Positions 7,859-14,569 of a stretch of 25,253 nt of DNA are shown one piece after another. The DNA is from Pseudomonadota bacterium. Its GTDB lineage: Bacteria > Pseudomonadota > Gammaproteobacteria > Xanthomonadales > Xanthomonadaceae. Made by a program: the position numbers and the translations under genes. Every line of letters begins with the position of its first letter. The first letter of the stretch is position 1. The DNA lies in assembly GCA_023425225.1 (NCBI GenBank), contig JAFADB010000087.1:1-25253 (forward strand), written 5' to 3'. Under the pieces are notes generated by a model. It made no database searches and was not told the origin of the DNA. It saw only the letters and a program-made list of their open reading frames with translations.

Positions 7859-7970
7859 TCTGGCAAGCAGGAATGCGCAAGAGCCGACACACGACGCGAC
7901 TCAGGTTGGCAAGGCGATCGGGGCTGGCGAACGCGGATCCGACGTCGACTATGACCGCGCGGGATATCCG

Positions 7971-8720
7971 TCAGCCGTTCAACCGCAGCAGGGTATTGGC
8001 CGACTGCGCGTTCTCGTCGCCGTGCTTGATCACCTTCACCTGCATCTCGAACTGGCGCTGCAGCTGGATCATCTGCACCAGCGCGCCGGCGGCATCGACG
8101 TTGCTGGCCTCCAGCGCGCCGCTGTCCAGGGCCTTGCCGGTCGCCTGCACGAACGGCTGCGCCGGCTCGGTATTGCGCATCAGCCCGTCGGCGCCGCGCT
8201 GCAGCCGCTCGGCCGGTGCTTCCACCACGCGCATGCGCGTGAGCTGCAGCATCGTCTGCGGGCCTTCGCCCTGAGGGATGATCGAGATGGTGCCGTCGCC
8301 GCCGATGTCCAGCGCCTGGTGCGGCGGGATGGCGATGGGGTTGCCGACCTCGTCGAGCACCGCGCGGCCGCTGCTGGTGACCAGCTGGCCGTTGGGCGTG
8401 AGCGAGAGCTTGCCGCCGCGGGTATAGGCCTCGCTGCCGTCGCTGGCCTGCACCGCCAGCCAGCGGTCCTGGCGCAGCGAGACGTCCAGCGTGTTGCCGG
8501 TGACCTGCTGGGCGCCGACACCGCGGTCGAAGCCCTGGTCCACGTGCATCGCATCGATGCGCGAGGGGTAGCCGTTGCCCTGGATGCGGAACGCCTCGGT
8601 GTTGGCCAGCGCGGCCTTGAAGCCGGGCGTGCTGGCATTGGCCAGGTTGTGCGACACGGTGCCCTGGGCCTGCAGCGAGGCCTGGGCGCCGGTCATGGCG
8701 ACGTACAACGCCTTGTCCAT
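7971..8720 (-). CDS. flgF: Flagellar proximal rod protein FlgF
   Basis: FlgF (249 aa, against about 251 in E. coli) is a proximal rod subunit. The N-terminus MDKALYVAMTGAQASLQAQG and VSHNLANASTPGFKAAL carry the rod signature. GALEASNVDAAGALVQMIQL with QRQFEMQVKVIKHGDENAQS is the FlgF-type C-terminus. A strong ribosome site (AAGGAG, 6 nt before the ATG) fixes the start. It lies 79 bp after flgE, and that gap holds a strong hairpin. Confidence 0.96.
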   Translation of the reverse strand: MDKALYVAMTGAQASLQAQGTVSHNLANASTPGFKAALANTEAFRIQGNGYPSRIDAMHVDQGFDRGVGAQQVTGNTLDVSLRQDRWLAVQASDGSEAYTRGGKLSLTPNGQLVTSSGRAVLDEVGNPIAIPPHQALDIGGDGTISIIPQGEGPQTMLQLTRMRVVEAPAERLQRGADGLMRNTEPAQPFVQATGKALDSGALEASNVDAAGALVQMIQLQRQFEMQVKVIKHGDENAQSANTLLRLNG

Positions 8721-8750
8721 GGGAAACTCCTTGCGCGATGCGGCGGCGGA

Positions 8751-8787
8751 GCGTCCGCGCGGTCGGGCCAGGCCGCCGCGCGGACGC
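8751..8787. repeat. Perfect 12-bp hairpin between flgE and flgF
   Basis: GCGTCCGCGCGG (8751-8762) is the exact complement of CCGCGCGGACGC (8776-8787) across a 13-nt loop, with further partial pairing outside. No T tract follows on the minus strand. In a co-transcribed rod/hook cluster such a stem is more likely an mRNA stabiliser or a partial attenuator that keeps hook (flgE) mRNA above flgF mRNA than a full terminator. Confidence 0.65.
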
Positions 8788-8799
8788 CGCCGGGGGCGG

Positions 8800-10023
8800 T
8801 CAGCGGATGTTGATCACGGTCTGGGTGATCTGGTCCTGGGTGGTGATCATCTGCGCGTTGGCCTGGAAGTTGCGCTGGGCCACGATCATGTTGACCAGCT
8901 GCTCGGTCAGGTCGACGGTGGAGGCTTCCAGCGAGCCGGCCTCGATCTGGCCTAGGTTGGCGGTATCCGGCGCGCCGGTGCGCGGGTTGCCGGAAGAGTA
9001 GGTCTCGGCCCACAGGTTGTTGCCCTGCGACTGCAGGCCCTGCGGATTGACGAACGTGGTCAGCGCCACCTGTCCCAGCGCCTTGTCGGCGCCGTTGGAA
9101 TAGCGCGCGTACACCACGCCGGTGGTGTCGATGCTGATCTCGTTGAGCTTGCCGCTGGCGTAGCCGTCCTGGCGGGTGTCGCGCAGCGCGAACGACTCGC
9201 CGTACTGGGTCGAGCCGTTGACATCCAGCGACATGCTCAGCACGCCCGCACCGGTGCTTGGGGTGAACGGGTCCAGCGCGATGAGGCCGTTGGTCGGTGA
9301 GGTCAGGGCGCCGGTGTCGGAGAACTGCAGCGTGGTCGGGGCGCCGACCTGGACGCCGTCGACGTAGTTGTAGACCTCCCACTCGTTGGCATTGGCGGTC
9401 TTGGCGAAGTACGAAGTCTGGGTGTGGCTCACGCCCAGCGAGTCGTACACGCTGATGCCGCCGGTGGAGTAGTTGTAGCTGTTGGAATCGGCCGGATCGA
9501 ACGGCGTGACGACCGGCGCCGAGGCATTGGCCGGCAGGGTGAAGGCCAGGTTGACGGTGGTGGTCTGCTTGGGCGCGCTGTCGGTGGTCAGCAGCTGCAG
9601 GTCGGTCAGCCGGCCCACGTCGAAGCCGTCGTTGTTGGCGTTGGCCGCGAACACCTGCAGGCGTGCGCCCTGAGGATTGATCACGTAGCCGTTGGCGTCG
9701 GTCTGGAAGTTGCCGGCGCGGCTGTACACGCGCGCGCCGTTCATCGACAGGGTGAAGAAGCCTTCGCCGGAGATCGCCAGGTCCAGGCTGCGGCCGGTCG
9801 GGTCGATGTTGCCCTGCGAGAACTGCTGGGCGACGTTGCTCAGCCGCACGCCCGAGCCGATCGCGTTGCGCGACAGGCCGTAGCTGGTGCTCTGGAACAG
9901 GTCGGCGAACTCGGCCCGCGACTCCTTGAAGCCGGTGGTGTTGACGTTGGCGATGTTGTTGGAAGTGACGTTCAGGTCGGCATTGGCTGCGTTGATGCCG
10001 GACAACGAGGTATTGAAAGCCAT
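8800..10023 (-). CDS. flgE: Flagellar hook protein FlgE
   Basis: FlgE (407 aa) is the hook subunit. The N-terminus MAFNTSLSGINAANADLNVT with SNNIANVNTTGFKESRAEFA is the axial-protein signature. The body has GEGFFTLSMNGARVYSRAGN and QTDANGYVINPQGARLQVF, and the C-terminus ASTVDLTEQLVNMIVAQRNF with QANAQMITTQDQITQTVINI is the diagnostic hook helix. Length fits FlgE of about 400 aa. The ribosome site is GGAG, 8 nt before the ATG. It is 34 bp downstream of flgD, whose product caps the growing hook. Confidence 0.97.
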   Translation of the reverse strand: MAFNTSLSGINAANADLNVTSNNIANVNTTGFKESRAEFADLFQSTSYGLSRNAIGSGVRLSNVAQQFSQGNIDPTGRSLDLAISGEGFFTLSMNGARVYSRAGNFQTDANGYVINPQGARLQVFAANANNDGFDVGRLTDLQLLTTDSAPKQTTTVNLAFTLPANASAPVVTPFDPADSNSYNYSTGGISVYDSLGVSHTQTSYFAKTANANEWEVYNYVDGVQVGAPTTLQFSDTGALTSPTNGLIALDPFTPSTGAGVLSMSLDVNGSTQYGESFALRDTRQDGYASGKLNEISIDTTGVVYARYSNGADKALGQVALTTFVNPQGLQSQGNNLWAETYSSGNPRTGAPDTANLGQIEAGSLEASTVDLTEQLVNMIVAQRNFQANAQMITTQDQITQTVINIR

Positions 10024-10057
10024 GGATTGGACTCCGTTTCGTTCTGGGGTTGCCGGC

Positions 10058-10738
10058 TCAGCTGACGCGGAGCACGTAGTCGATCGGGGCCGCTCCCAGC
10101 CCCTTGAGGTTCAGGTACAGGCCGTCGGAACCGACGGTCACGCTTTCCACTGGCGCCTGCACGTAGGTGGACAGCGTGGACTTGTCGCCGCTGGAGGCAT
10201 CGATCTGGGTGGCGGCGACCGAGTAGAGGCCGGCGGCCATTCGGTTGCCGTTGGCGTCGGTGCCGTCCCAGGAGAACGCCACCTCGCCGGCGGCATCGGC
10301 CTGCACGCTGACCGTCTTGACGAACTGGCCGTTGGCGTCGGTGATGTCGAAATTGACTGTGCCGGCGGCGGTGGCGGCGACCACGCCGCTGACCGCGGTA
10401 GCCGAATCGTCCAGCGCGAGCTTGGCCGAGGGCACCAGCACCTCGTGGCCGACCAGCGCCGCGCCGCGTAGCACCTGGTCGCTGGCCAGCGCGGTGGAGA
10501 AGCCTTCGACCGTGCTCTGCAGGTTGGTGATGCCCTGGACCGTCGAGAACTGCGCCAGCTGGCCCAGGAATTCGCTGTTCTCCATCGGATTGAGCGGATC
10601 CTGGTGCTTGAGCTGCTCGGTCATCAGTTTCAGGAAATCGGCCTGGCCCAGCTCGCCCGAGGACGTGCTGGAGGTGGCCGCGCTGGTGGCGGCGCCCAGG
10701 CCGAGGCTGCTGTAGATGTCGCTGGAAACGGTGCTCAT
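10058..10738 (-). CDS. flgD: Flagellar hook cap / scaffolding protein FlgD
   Basis: FlgD (226 aa) caps the hook during assembly and is discarded afterwards. The signature LGQADFLKLMTEQLKHQDPL followed by NPMENSEFLGQLAQFSTVQG is near the N-terminus. The C-terminal half has the FlgD beta-domain motif AFSWDGTDANGNRMAAGLYS. The open frame continues upstream through flgC, but the ATG at 10738 has a GGAG ribosome site, lies 44 bp after the flgC stop and gives normal length. Confidence 0.96.
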   Translation of the reverse strand: MSTVSSDIYSSLGLGAATSAATSSTSSGELGQADFLKLMTEQLKHQDPLNPMENSEFLGQLAQFSTVQGITNLQSTVEGFSTALASDQVLRGAALVGHEVLVPSAKLALDDSATAVSGVVAATAAGTVNFDITDANGQFVKTVSVQADAAGEVAFSWDGTDANGNRMAAGLYSVAATQIDASSGDKSTLSTYVQAPVESVTVGSDGLYLNLKGLGAAPIDYVLRVS

Positions 10739-10782
10739 GCTGCGTTCTCCGCCGCGTCGGGCGCGGCCTGGCGTGGGGAGCC

Positions 10783-11190
10783 TCAGCGGCCCATGGTGAG
10801 GGTGGCCACCGCCAGTTCCTTGGCGGTGTTGAGGACTTCGACGCCGGCCTGGTAATTGCGCGAGGCCGAGATCAGGTTGACCATCTGCGCCACCGGGTCG
10901 ACGTCGGGGGAATACACGTAGCCATCGGCGTCGGCGAGCGGGTGGCCGGGCTCGTAGCGTTTGATCGGCGGCGCCTCGCTCTGGGTGATCTCCTTGACCT
11001 TGACCGAGGTCAGGCTGGAGTCGTCCGGGTTGCGCTGGGCCTGGAAGATCGGCTCGATCGGCTTGTAGGCGGCCTCGGCGGACCCGGCGACCGAGTCGGC
11101 GTTGGCCAGGTTGGAGGCGATCGTGCTCATGCGCACCGACTGCGCCTGCAGCGCCGAGCCGGCGACATCGAAGATGGGCAGGTTGCTCAT
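10783..11190 (-). CDS. flgC: Flagellar proximal rod protein FlgC
   Basis: FlgC (135 aa, against 134 in E. coli) is a proximal rod subunit. MSNLPIFDVAGSALQAQSVR with MSTIASNLANADSVAGSAEA is the N-terminal rod signature, and DVDPVAQMVNLISASRNYQA with GVEVLNTAKELAVATLTMGR is the FlgC C-terminus. The start at 11190 gives family length; the longer open frame upstream runs through a repeat element and is not credible. The AAGGAC ribosome site is 6 nt before the ATG. It is separated from flgB by 184 bp filled mostly by an inverted-repeat element. Confidence 0.96.
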   Translation of the reverse strand: MSNLPIFDVAGSALQAQSVRMSTIASNLANADSVAGSAEAAYKPIEPIFQAQRNPDDSSLTSVKVKEITQSEAPPIKRYEPGHPLADADGYVYSPDVDPVAQMVNLISASRNYQAGVEVLNTAKELAVATLTMGR

Positions 11191-11209
11191 GCATATGTCC
11201 TTGTCTTTC

Positions 11210-11347
11210 CTTCTCCCGCTTGCGGGGGAAGGTGCCCGAAGGGCGGATGGGGGCTGCCTGGAGCATGGGAAAGCAGAAGCGAAAGTCTCCCGTCCGTCGC
11301 CGCGCGCCCCCCCGAAAAGGCGGCCACAGCCCCGCAAGCGGGAGAAG
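11210..11347. repeat. MITE-like element with perfect 18-bp terminal inverted repeats between flgB and flgC
   Basis: CTTCTCCCGCTTGCGGGG (11210-11227) and CCCCGCAAGCGGGAGAAG (11330-11347) are exact inverted copies enclosing about 100 bp without a credible gene. The left end continues GAAGGTGCCCGAAGGGCGGA, a phrase I associate with dispersed repeats in Xanthomonadaceae. The ends start within 20-30 bp of the flgC ATG and the flgB stop. This is the form of a small non-autonomous element or composite intergenic repeat; no target-site duplication is obvious. The transcript could fold into a long stem. Confidence 0.7.
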
Positions 11348-11374
11348 AAGAGGAGAGCCGTTGCGGCATATCGC

Positions 11375-11776
11375 TCATTGCCCCGTGATCGCGGTGAGCA
11401 GGGTGCGCACCTTGGATTCGACGAAGCTCAGCGAGGCGCGGTATTCCAGCGCGGCACGGCCATAGGCGGCACGCTCGGTGTCGGGATCGACGGTGTTGCC
11501 GTCCAGGCTGGGCTGGCTGGCCTCGCGAGTGACCTGGAACGGATTGAGGTTATCGGCGCCCAGCGCGATGTGGCGGGCATCGGTCACCTGCAGCTGGCCG
11601 CCGGCCGATTCCTGGCCCTGCACCTGGCGCAGGGCGGCGTCGAAATCCAGGTCCTGGGCCTTGTAGCCGGGGGTGTCGACGTTGCTGAGGTTGCTGGCGA
11701 TCAGCTTCATGCGCTGCTCGCGCAGCGGCAGCGCATCGGCATGCACGCCCAGGTAGGCATTGATGAGGTTGGCCAT
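11375..11776 (-). CDS. flgB: Flagellar proximal rod protein FlgB
   Basis: FlgB (133 aa, near the usual 135-138) is a proximal rod protein and the first gene of the structural cluster. The signature REQRMKLIASNLSNVDTPGY followed by KAQDLDFDAALRQVQG is typical. GNTVDPDTERAAYGRAALEY and SLSFVESKVRTLLTAITGQ form the C-terminus. The ribosome site GGGAGAG lies 6 nt before the ATG. A perfect-consensus sigma-54 promoter sits about 35 bp upstream. Confidence 0.96.
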   Translation of the reverse strand: MANLINAYLGVHADALPLREQRMKLIASNLSNVDTPGYKAQDLDFDAALRQVQGQESAGGQLQVTDARHIALGADNLNPFQVTREASQPSLDGNTVDPDTERAAYGRAALEYRASLSFVESKVRTLLTAITGQ

Positions 11777-11809
11777 GCGGCTCTCCCGCGGATCGTTGCC
11801 GGGGAAGAG

Positions 11810-11824
11810 GCAAGAAGCGTGCCA
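11810..11824 (-). promoter_or_regulatory. Sigma-54 promoter of the flgB operon
   Basis: On the minus strand the bases read TGGCACGCTTCTTGC, a complete match to TGGCACG-N4-TTGC with GG/GC spaced by 10 nt. The predicted start lies near 11798, giving a leader of about 22 nt to flgB. Sigma-54 promoters need an enhancer-bound activator, here presumably FleQ/FlrA family; its site would fall inside the 3' end of cheV. Confidence 0.88.
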
Positions 11825-11898
11825 AACCGGTGTCCGGTGGGGGCGCTACCGGTCTTGGGCCCGGGGGCCAGCCCTGTTTGGCCTTTCGTCGGGCCGGA

Positions 11899-12852
11899 TC
11901 AGGCTGCGGCGTGGGCCTCGACCACCGCGTGCAACCGTGCCAGCACGTGCTCGGCCAGCTCGTGCGGGCTGTACTTGGCGACGAAGGCGTTGGCGCCCAC
12001 CCGCTCGACCATGGCGTTGTTGAACACGCCCGACAGCGAGGTGTGCAGCAGCACATACAGCCCGGCCAGGCCCGGGTTGCGCCGGATTTCAGTCGTCAGC
12101 GTGTAGCCGTCCATCGCCGGCATTTCGATGTCGGAGATAACCATGGCGTAGCGCTCGCACGGATCCTCGCCGGCGGCCAGCACCTGCAGCAGGTGATCCA
12201 GCGCCTGCTTGCCGTCCGAGAGCAGGGTGGCGCCGACGCCGAGCTGGTCGAGCACGCTGCGGATCTGCTGCCGCGCCACGCGCGAGTCATCCACCACCAA
12301 CACCTGCAACTGCGGGCCTTCCGCCGGCAACGCCATCGACGGGTCGAGCTGGGTGTCGACGCGCGACTGGGCGATATCGGCCAGTACGCTTTCCACGTCG
12401 ATCACCTGGATCAGCTCGCCCTGGAAGCGGGTGACCGCGGTCAGGTAGCTGGCTTCGGCACCCAGGTCCGGGGGCGGATGGATGTCCTCCACCGCGATGT
12501 TGACGATGCGCTCCACGCCGCTGACCAGGAAGCCCTGCACCGAGCGGTTGAACTCGGTGACCACCAGGTAGCCGGGGGAGGTGTCGGCCTCCGGCTCGCG
12601 TTCGGGATGGCCGATCGCCAGGCCCAGGTCGAGTACCGGCACCGAGCGGCCACGCACGTCGGCTACACCGGAGAACTGCGGCGGCAGGCCCGGCACCTGG
12701 AACAGCTCGGGCCGGCGCAGCACTTCCTGCACCTTGAACACGTTCACGCCAAAAAGCTGGCGGCCACCGAGGCGGAACAGCAGCAGCGCCAGGCGGTTGT
12801 GTCCGGCCAGGCGGGTACGCTGGTCGATACGGTTGAGCAGGTCTTGGGACAT
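11899..12852 (-). CDS. cheV: Chemotaxis coupling protein CheV (CheW-REC)
   Basis: CheV (317 aa) links chemoreceptors to CheA and can be phosphorylated. Residues about 20-165 are a CheW-like domain (LALLLFRLGGRQLFGVNVFK at 21-40; GVADVRGRSVPVLDLGLAI at 62-80). Residues about 183-310 are a receiver domain with all key residues: acidic D188-D189, phosphoacceptor D241 in VISDIEMPAMDGY, T271 and K293. The start at 12852 gives MSQDLLNRIDQRTRLAGHNR, the typical CheV opening; a longer open frame upstream has no similarity. No Shine-Dalgarno sequence is visible, and a sigma-28-like -10 lies only 8 nt before the ATG. It is 122 bp upstream of flgB, separated from it by the flgB sigma-54 promoter, so it is probably its own unit. 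Confidence 0.96.
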   Translation of the reverse strand: MSQDLLNRIDQRTRLAGHNRLALLLFRLGGRQLFGVNVFKVQEVLRRPELFQVPGLPPQFSGVADVRGRSVPVLDLGLAIGHPEREPEADTSPGYLVVTEFNRSVQGFLVSGVERIVNIAVEDIHPPPDLGAEASYLTAVTRFQGELIQVIDVESVLADIAQSRVDTQLDPSMALPAEGPQLQVLVVDDSRVARQQIRSVLDQLGVGATLLSDGKQALDHLLQVLAAGEDPCERYAMVISDIEMPAMDGYTLTTEIRRNPGLAGLYVLLHTSLSGVFNNAMVERVGANAFVAKYSPHELAEHVLARLHAVVEAHAAA

Positions 12853-12859
12853 GCAGCCG

Positions 12860-12887
12860 GTATCGGCGCGGCGGGCACGGAACTTGA
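12860..12887 (-). promoter_or_regulatory. Candidate sigma-28 promoter of cheV
   Basis: On the minus strand TCAAGTTC (12887-12880) and GCCGATAC (12867-12860) match the FliA -35 and -10 at 6/8 and 7/8 positions. The spacer is 12 nt instead of 11. A start 6-7 nt after the -10 falls almost on the cheV ATG (12852), which would give a nearly leaderless mRNA, in line with the absence of a ribosome site. Confidence 0.5.
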
Positions 12888-12977
12888 GCCCTGCAGCGGG
12901 CAGAGTGGGGGGCGTGGTCCAGGGCGGATCGCCGGCCCGTCGTTCCGGCGCAGGCAGTGAGCGGTCAGGCATCCCCA

Positions 12978-13000
12978 TAGGCATCCATATATATGTGGGC
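12978..13000. promoter_or_regulatory. AT-rich island between cheV and flgA, possible activator site
   Basis: CATCCATATATATGTGGG is an unusual A+T stretch in this GC-rich DNA, with the near-palindrome CCATATATATGTGG. It lies about 65 bp upstream of the flgA -24 element, a normal place for an enhancer of a sigma-54 activator. The function is inferred from position only. Confidence 0.3.
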
Positions 13001-13055
13001 ATGCCGGATATCGCTCCCGCAGCCGGAGGCGCCAGCCCGCATCTGGCATCGGCTC

Positions 13056-13070
13056 CGGCACGCCGCTTGC
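13056..13070 (+). promoter_or_regulatory. Sigma-54 promoter of flgA
   Basis: CGGCACGCCGCTTGC differs from TGGCACG-N4-TTGC only at the first base and keeps GG-N10-GC. A start near 13082 leaves about 24 nt to the flgA ATG at 13106. It is divergent from cheV. Confidence 0.82.
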
Positions 13071-13105
13071 ATCGCCTGCGGCATGTCCGTCCCATGGAGC
13101 CCTCC

Positions 13106-13750
13106 ATGCGCCTGTCCCTGCTGCTGTTGCTGCTGTTCCCGACGCTGGCGTGCGCAGCCGACTACCAACCTGTCGAATCCATCCGTGCCGCTGCGCTGAG
13201 CACCGTGGGGCAGGGCGCGCAGGCCGAGGCCACGCTGGATCCGGCCATGCGCCTGCCGCGATGCCCGGTGGCGCTGCAGGCCCAGCCCACCGGCACCAGT
13301 ACCGTCGAGGTCAGCTGCCCGCAGGCGGCCGGCTGGCGTCTGTTCGTGCCGCTCAAGGTACGGCGCAACCAGACGGTGCTGGTGCTTGCCCGCGGCCTGG
13401 CCGCTGGAGAAACCGTGGGCGTGGCCGATATAGTCACCGAGACGCGCGATGCCTCGCGCATCGCCGGTGCCGCGCTGGCCGATCCGGGCATGGCGGTCGG
13501 GCGCGTGGTCCGTCGCACCCTGCCCGCAGGCAGTCTGCTGTCGGCAGGCGACCTGGTGGCGCCGCGGCTGGTGCGGCGCGGCGACAGCGTCGCCCTGATC
13601 GCCCGGCGCGGCGGGGTCGAGGTGCGCATGGCCGGGCGCGCGCTGGCCGATGCAGGCGAGGACGAGCGCATCAGCGTCGAGAACCTGTCGTCGCGGCGGG
13701 TGCTGCAAGGTACCGTGTCGGCCAACGGCGACGTGGTGGTGACGCGATGA
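13106..13750 (+). CDS. flgA: P-ring assembly chaperone FlgA
   Basis: FlgA (214 aa) is a periplasmic chaperone for P-ring (FlgI) assembly. It begins with a Sec signal peptide (MRLSLLLLLLFPTLACA, cleavage before ADYQ). The mature protein has the SAF/FlgA C-terminal domain: LARGLAAGETVGVADIVTET, GRVVRRTLPAGSLLSAGDLV and RRGDSVALIARRGGVEVRMA, ending VSANGDVVVTR. Of two nearby in-frame ATGs (13094, 13106) the second has a GGAG ribosome site at 6 nt and starts directly at the signal peptide, so I use it. It lies divergent from cheV with its own sigma-54 promoter, and 69 bp before flgM. Confidence 0.95.
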   Translation: MRLSLLLLLLFPTLACAADYQPVESIRAAALSTVGQGAQAEATLDPAMRLPRCPVALQAQPTGTSTVEVSCPQAAGWRLFVPLKVRRNQTVLVLARGLAAGETVGVADIVTETRDASRIAGAALADPGMAVGRVVRRTLPAGSLLSAGDLVAPRLVRRGDSVALIARRGGVEVRMAGRALADAGEDERISVENLSSRRVLQGTVSANGDVVVTR

Positions 13751-13764
13751 TGCAAAAAAACTCC

Positions 13765-13791
13765 TAAAGTCCCCCGATCGCGTGCCGCTAT
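13765..13791 (+). promoter_or_regulatory. Sigma-28 (FliA) promoter of flgM-flgN
   Basis: TAAAGTCC (13765-13772), an 11-nt spacer and GCCGCTAT (13784-13791) match TAAAGTTT-N11-GCCGATAA at 6/8 and 6/8 with exact spacing. The start would be near 13798, about 22 nt before the flgM ATG. FliA-driven flgM makes the feedback loop known from enteric bacteria. Confidence 0.7.
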
Positions 13792-13819
13792 CCCAGTGGT
13801 ACCGCACAGGATCCACCTC

Positions 13820-14134
13820 ATGACCCAGAAAATCGAAGGCACCTTGCCAACCGCCGCGACGTTGCGCAGCGTCGCCGTTGGCGCCGGAAAAGTGGCGTCC
13901 AGCGGCGAAGATCGTTCGCGTCCGGTCGATTCGGTCGCCAGCCCCGACAGCCTGCGCCTGACCGGCGAAGCCGCCGGCCTGCAGACCCTGCAGCGCGAGC
14001 TCTCCGCCGCGCCGGCCATCGACAGCAGCCGCGTGGAAGCCGTGCGTGCCGCCCTGCAGGACGGCAGCTACAAGATCGACGCCGACGCCATCGCCAGCCG
14101 CATGCTCGACCTGGACCAGCAGCTGGCCGGATGA
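13820..14134 (+). CDS. flgM: Anti-sigma-28 factor FlgM
   Basis: FlgM (104 aa; family about 97-107) binds FliA and keeps it inactive until the hook is complete and FlgM is exported. The N-terminal half is low-complexity and probably disordered. The conserved FliA-binding C-terminal part is clear: IDSSRVEAVRAALQDGSYKI followed by DADAIASRMLDLDQQLAG. The start ATG has AGGA 8 nt upstream; an in-frame GTG at 13796 would add 8 residues but lies on the predicted transcript start. Its stop overlaps the flgN start (ATGA). Confidence 0.93.
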   Translation: MTQKIEGTLPTAATLRSVAVGAGKVASSGEDRSRPVDSVASPDSLRLTGEAAGLQTLQRELSAAPAIDSSRVEAVRAALQDGSYKIDADAIASRMLDLDQQLAG

Positions 14135-14469
14135 GCGACAGCCCGCTGACGCTGCTGGACCGGCTGGAGCATGCCCTGGCCGGTGAACGCCAGGCCCTGA
14201 TCGAGCACGACGTGCAGGCGCTGATCCAGTCGACGGCCGCCAAGCTGGACGCGTTGCGCGCGCTGGAAGCCGACGTGCCGCAGGATGCGCACGAGCGCCT
14301 TCGCGTGCTGGCCGAAGCCAACCGCGCCAACGGCGCGCTGCTGACGCGCCGTCGACGCGAGGTCAACTGGGCCCTGCGCCAGCTCGGACGCAGCGAAAGC
14401 GCGCCGGCCTACGACGCGCAGGGGCAGTCCAGCGCCCTCACCGCCAGCCGTCCGCTCGCGGTGGCCTGA
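14131..14469 (+). CDS. flgN: Flagellar export chaperone FlgN
   Basis: FlgN (112 aa) is the cytoplasmic export chaperone for FlgK and FlgL. The sequence is small, helical and heptad-rich (LLDRLEHALAGERQALIEHD, then LIQSTAAKLDALRALEADV), with the C-terminal NRANGALLTRRRREVNWALR helix of FlgN proteins. It overlaps flgM by 4 bp and is probably translationally coupled. Family assignment rests on weak but characteristic sequence and on position after flgM. Confidence 0.88.
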   Translation: MSDSPLTLLDRLEHALAGERQALIEHDVQALIQSTAAKLDALRALEADVPQDAHERLRVLAEANRANGALLTRRRREVNWALRQLGRSESAPAYDAQGQSSALTASRPLAVA

Positions 14470-14522
14470 ATACCGGTGGCGCCTCCGCGCGCCGTCCTCC
14501 CGCCGGATTCCGCCGGTCGCCC

Positions 14523-14551
14523 GTGAACAGGCCCACGCGGCCGCGTACTAT
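14523..14551 (+). promoter_or_regulatory. Weak sigma-70-like promoter before the PAS histidine kinase
   Basis: GTGAAC (14523-14528) and TACTAT (14546-14551) are separated by 17 nt. This is the only promoter-like pair I see in the 100 bp between flgN and the kinase. Elements are imperfect and no ribosome site precedes the kinase ATG. Confidence 0.3.
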
Positions 14552-14569
14552 TGAGCGCCCCCATTCACG

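Noticed and set aside
12961..12974. GC-N10-CC (minus-strand GG-N10-GC) as a sigma-54 promoter for cheV
   Set aside because: Only the GG and GC match; the rest of the -24 and -12 sequence is poor, and the sigma-28-like element is nearer and better.
12853..13107. N-terminal extension of CheV
   Set aside because: The extra 85 residues have no similarity and cover the sigma-28-like element and the flgA promoter.
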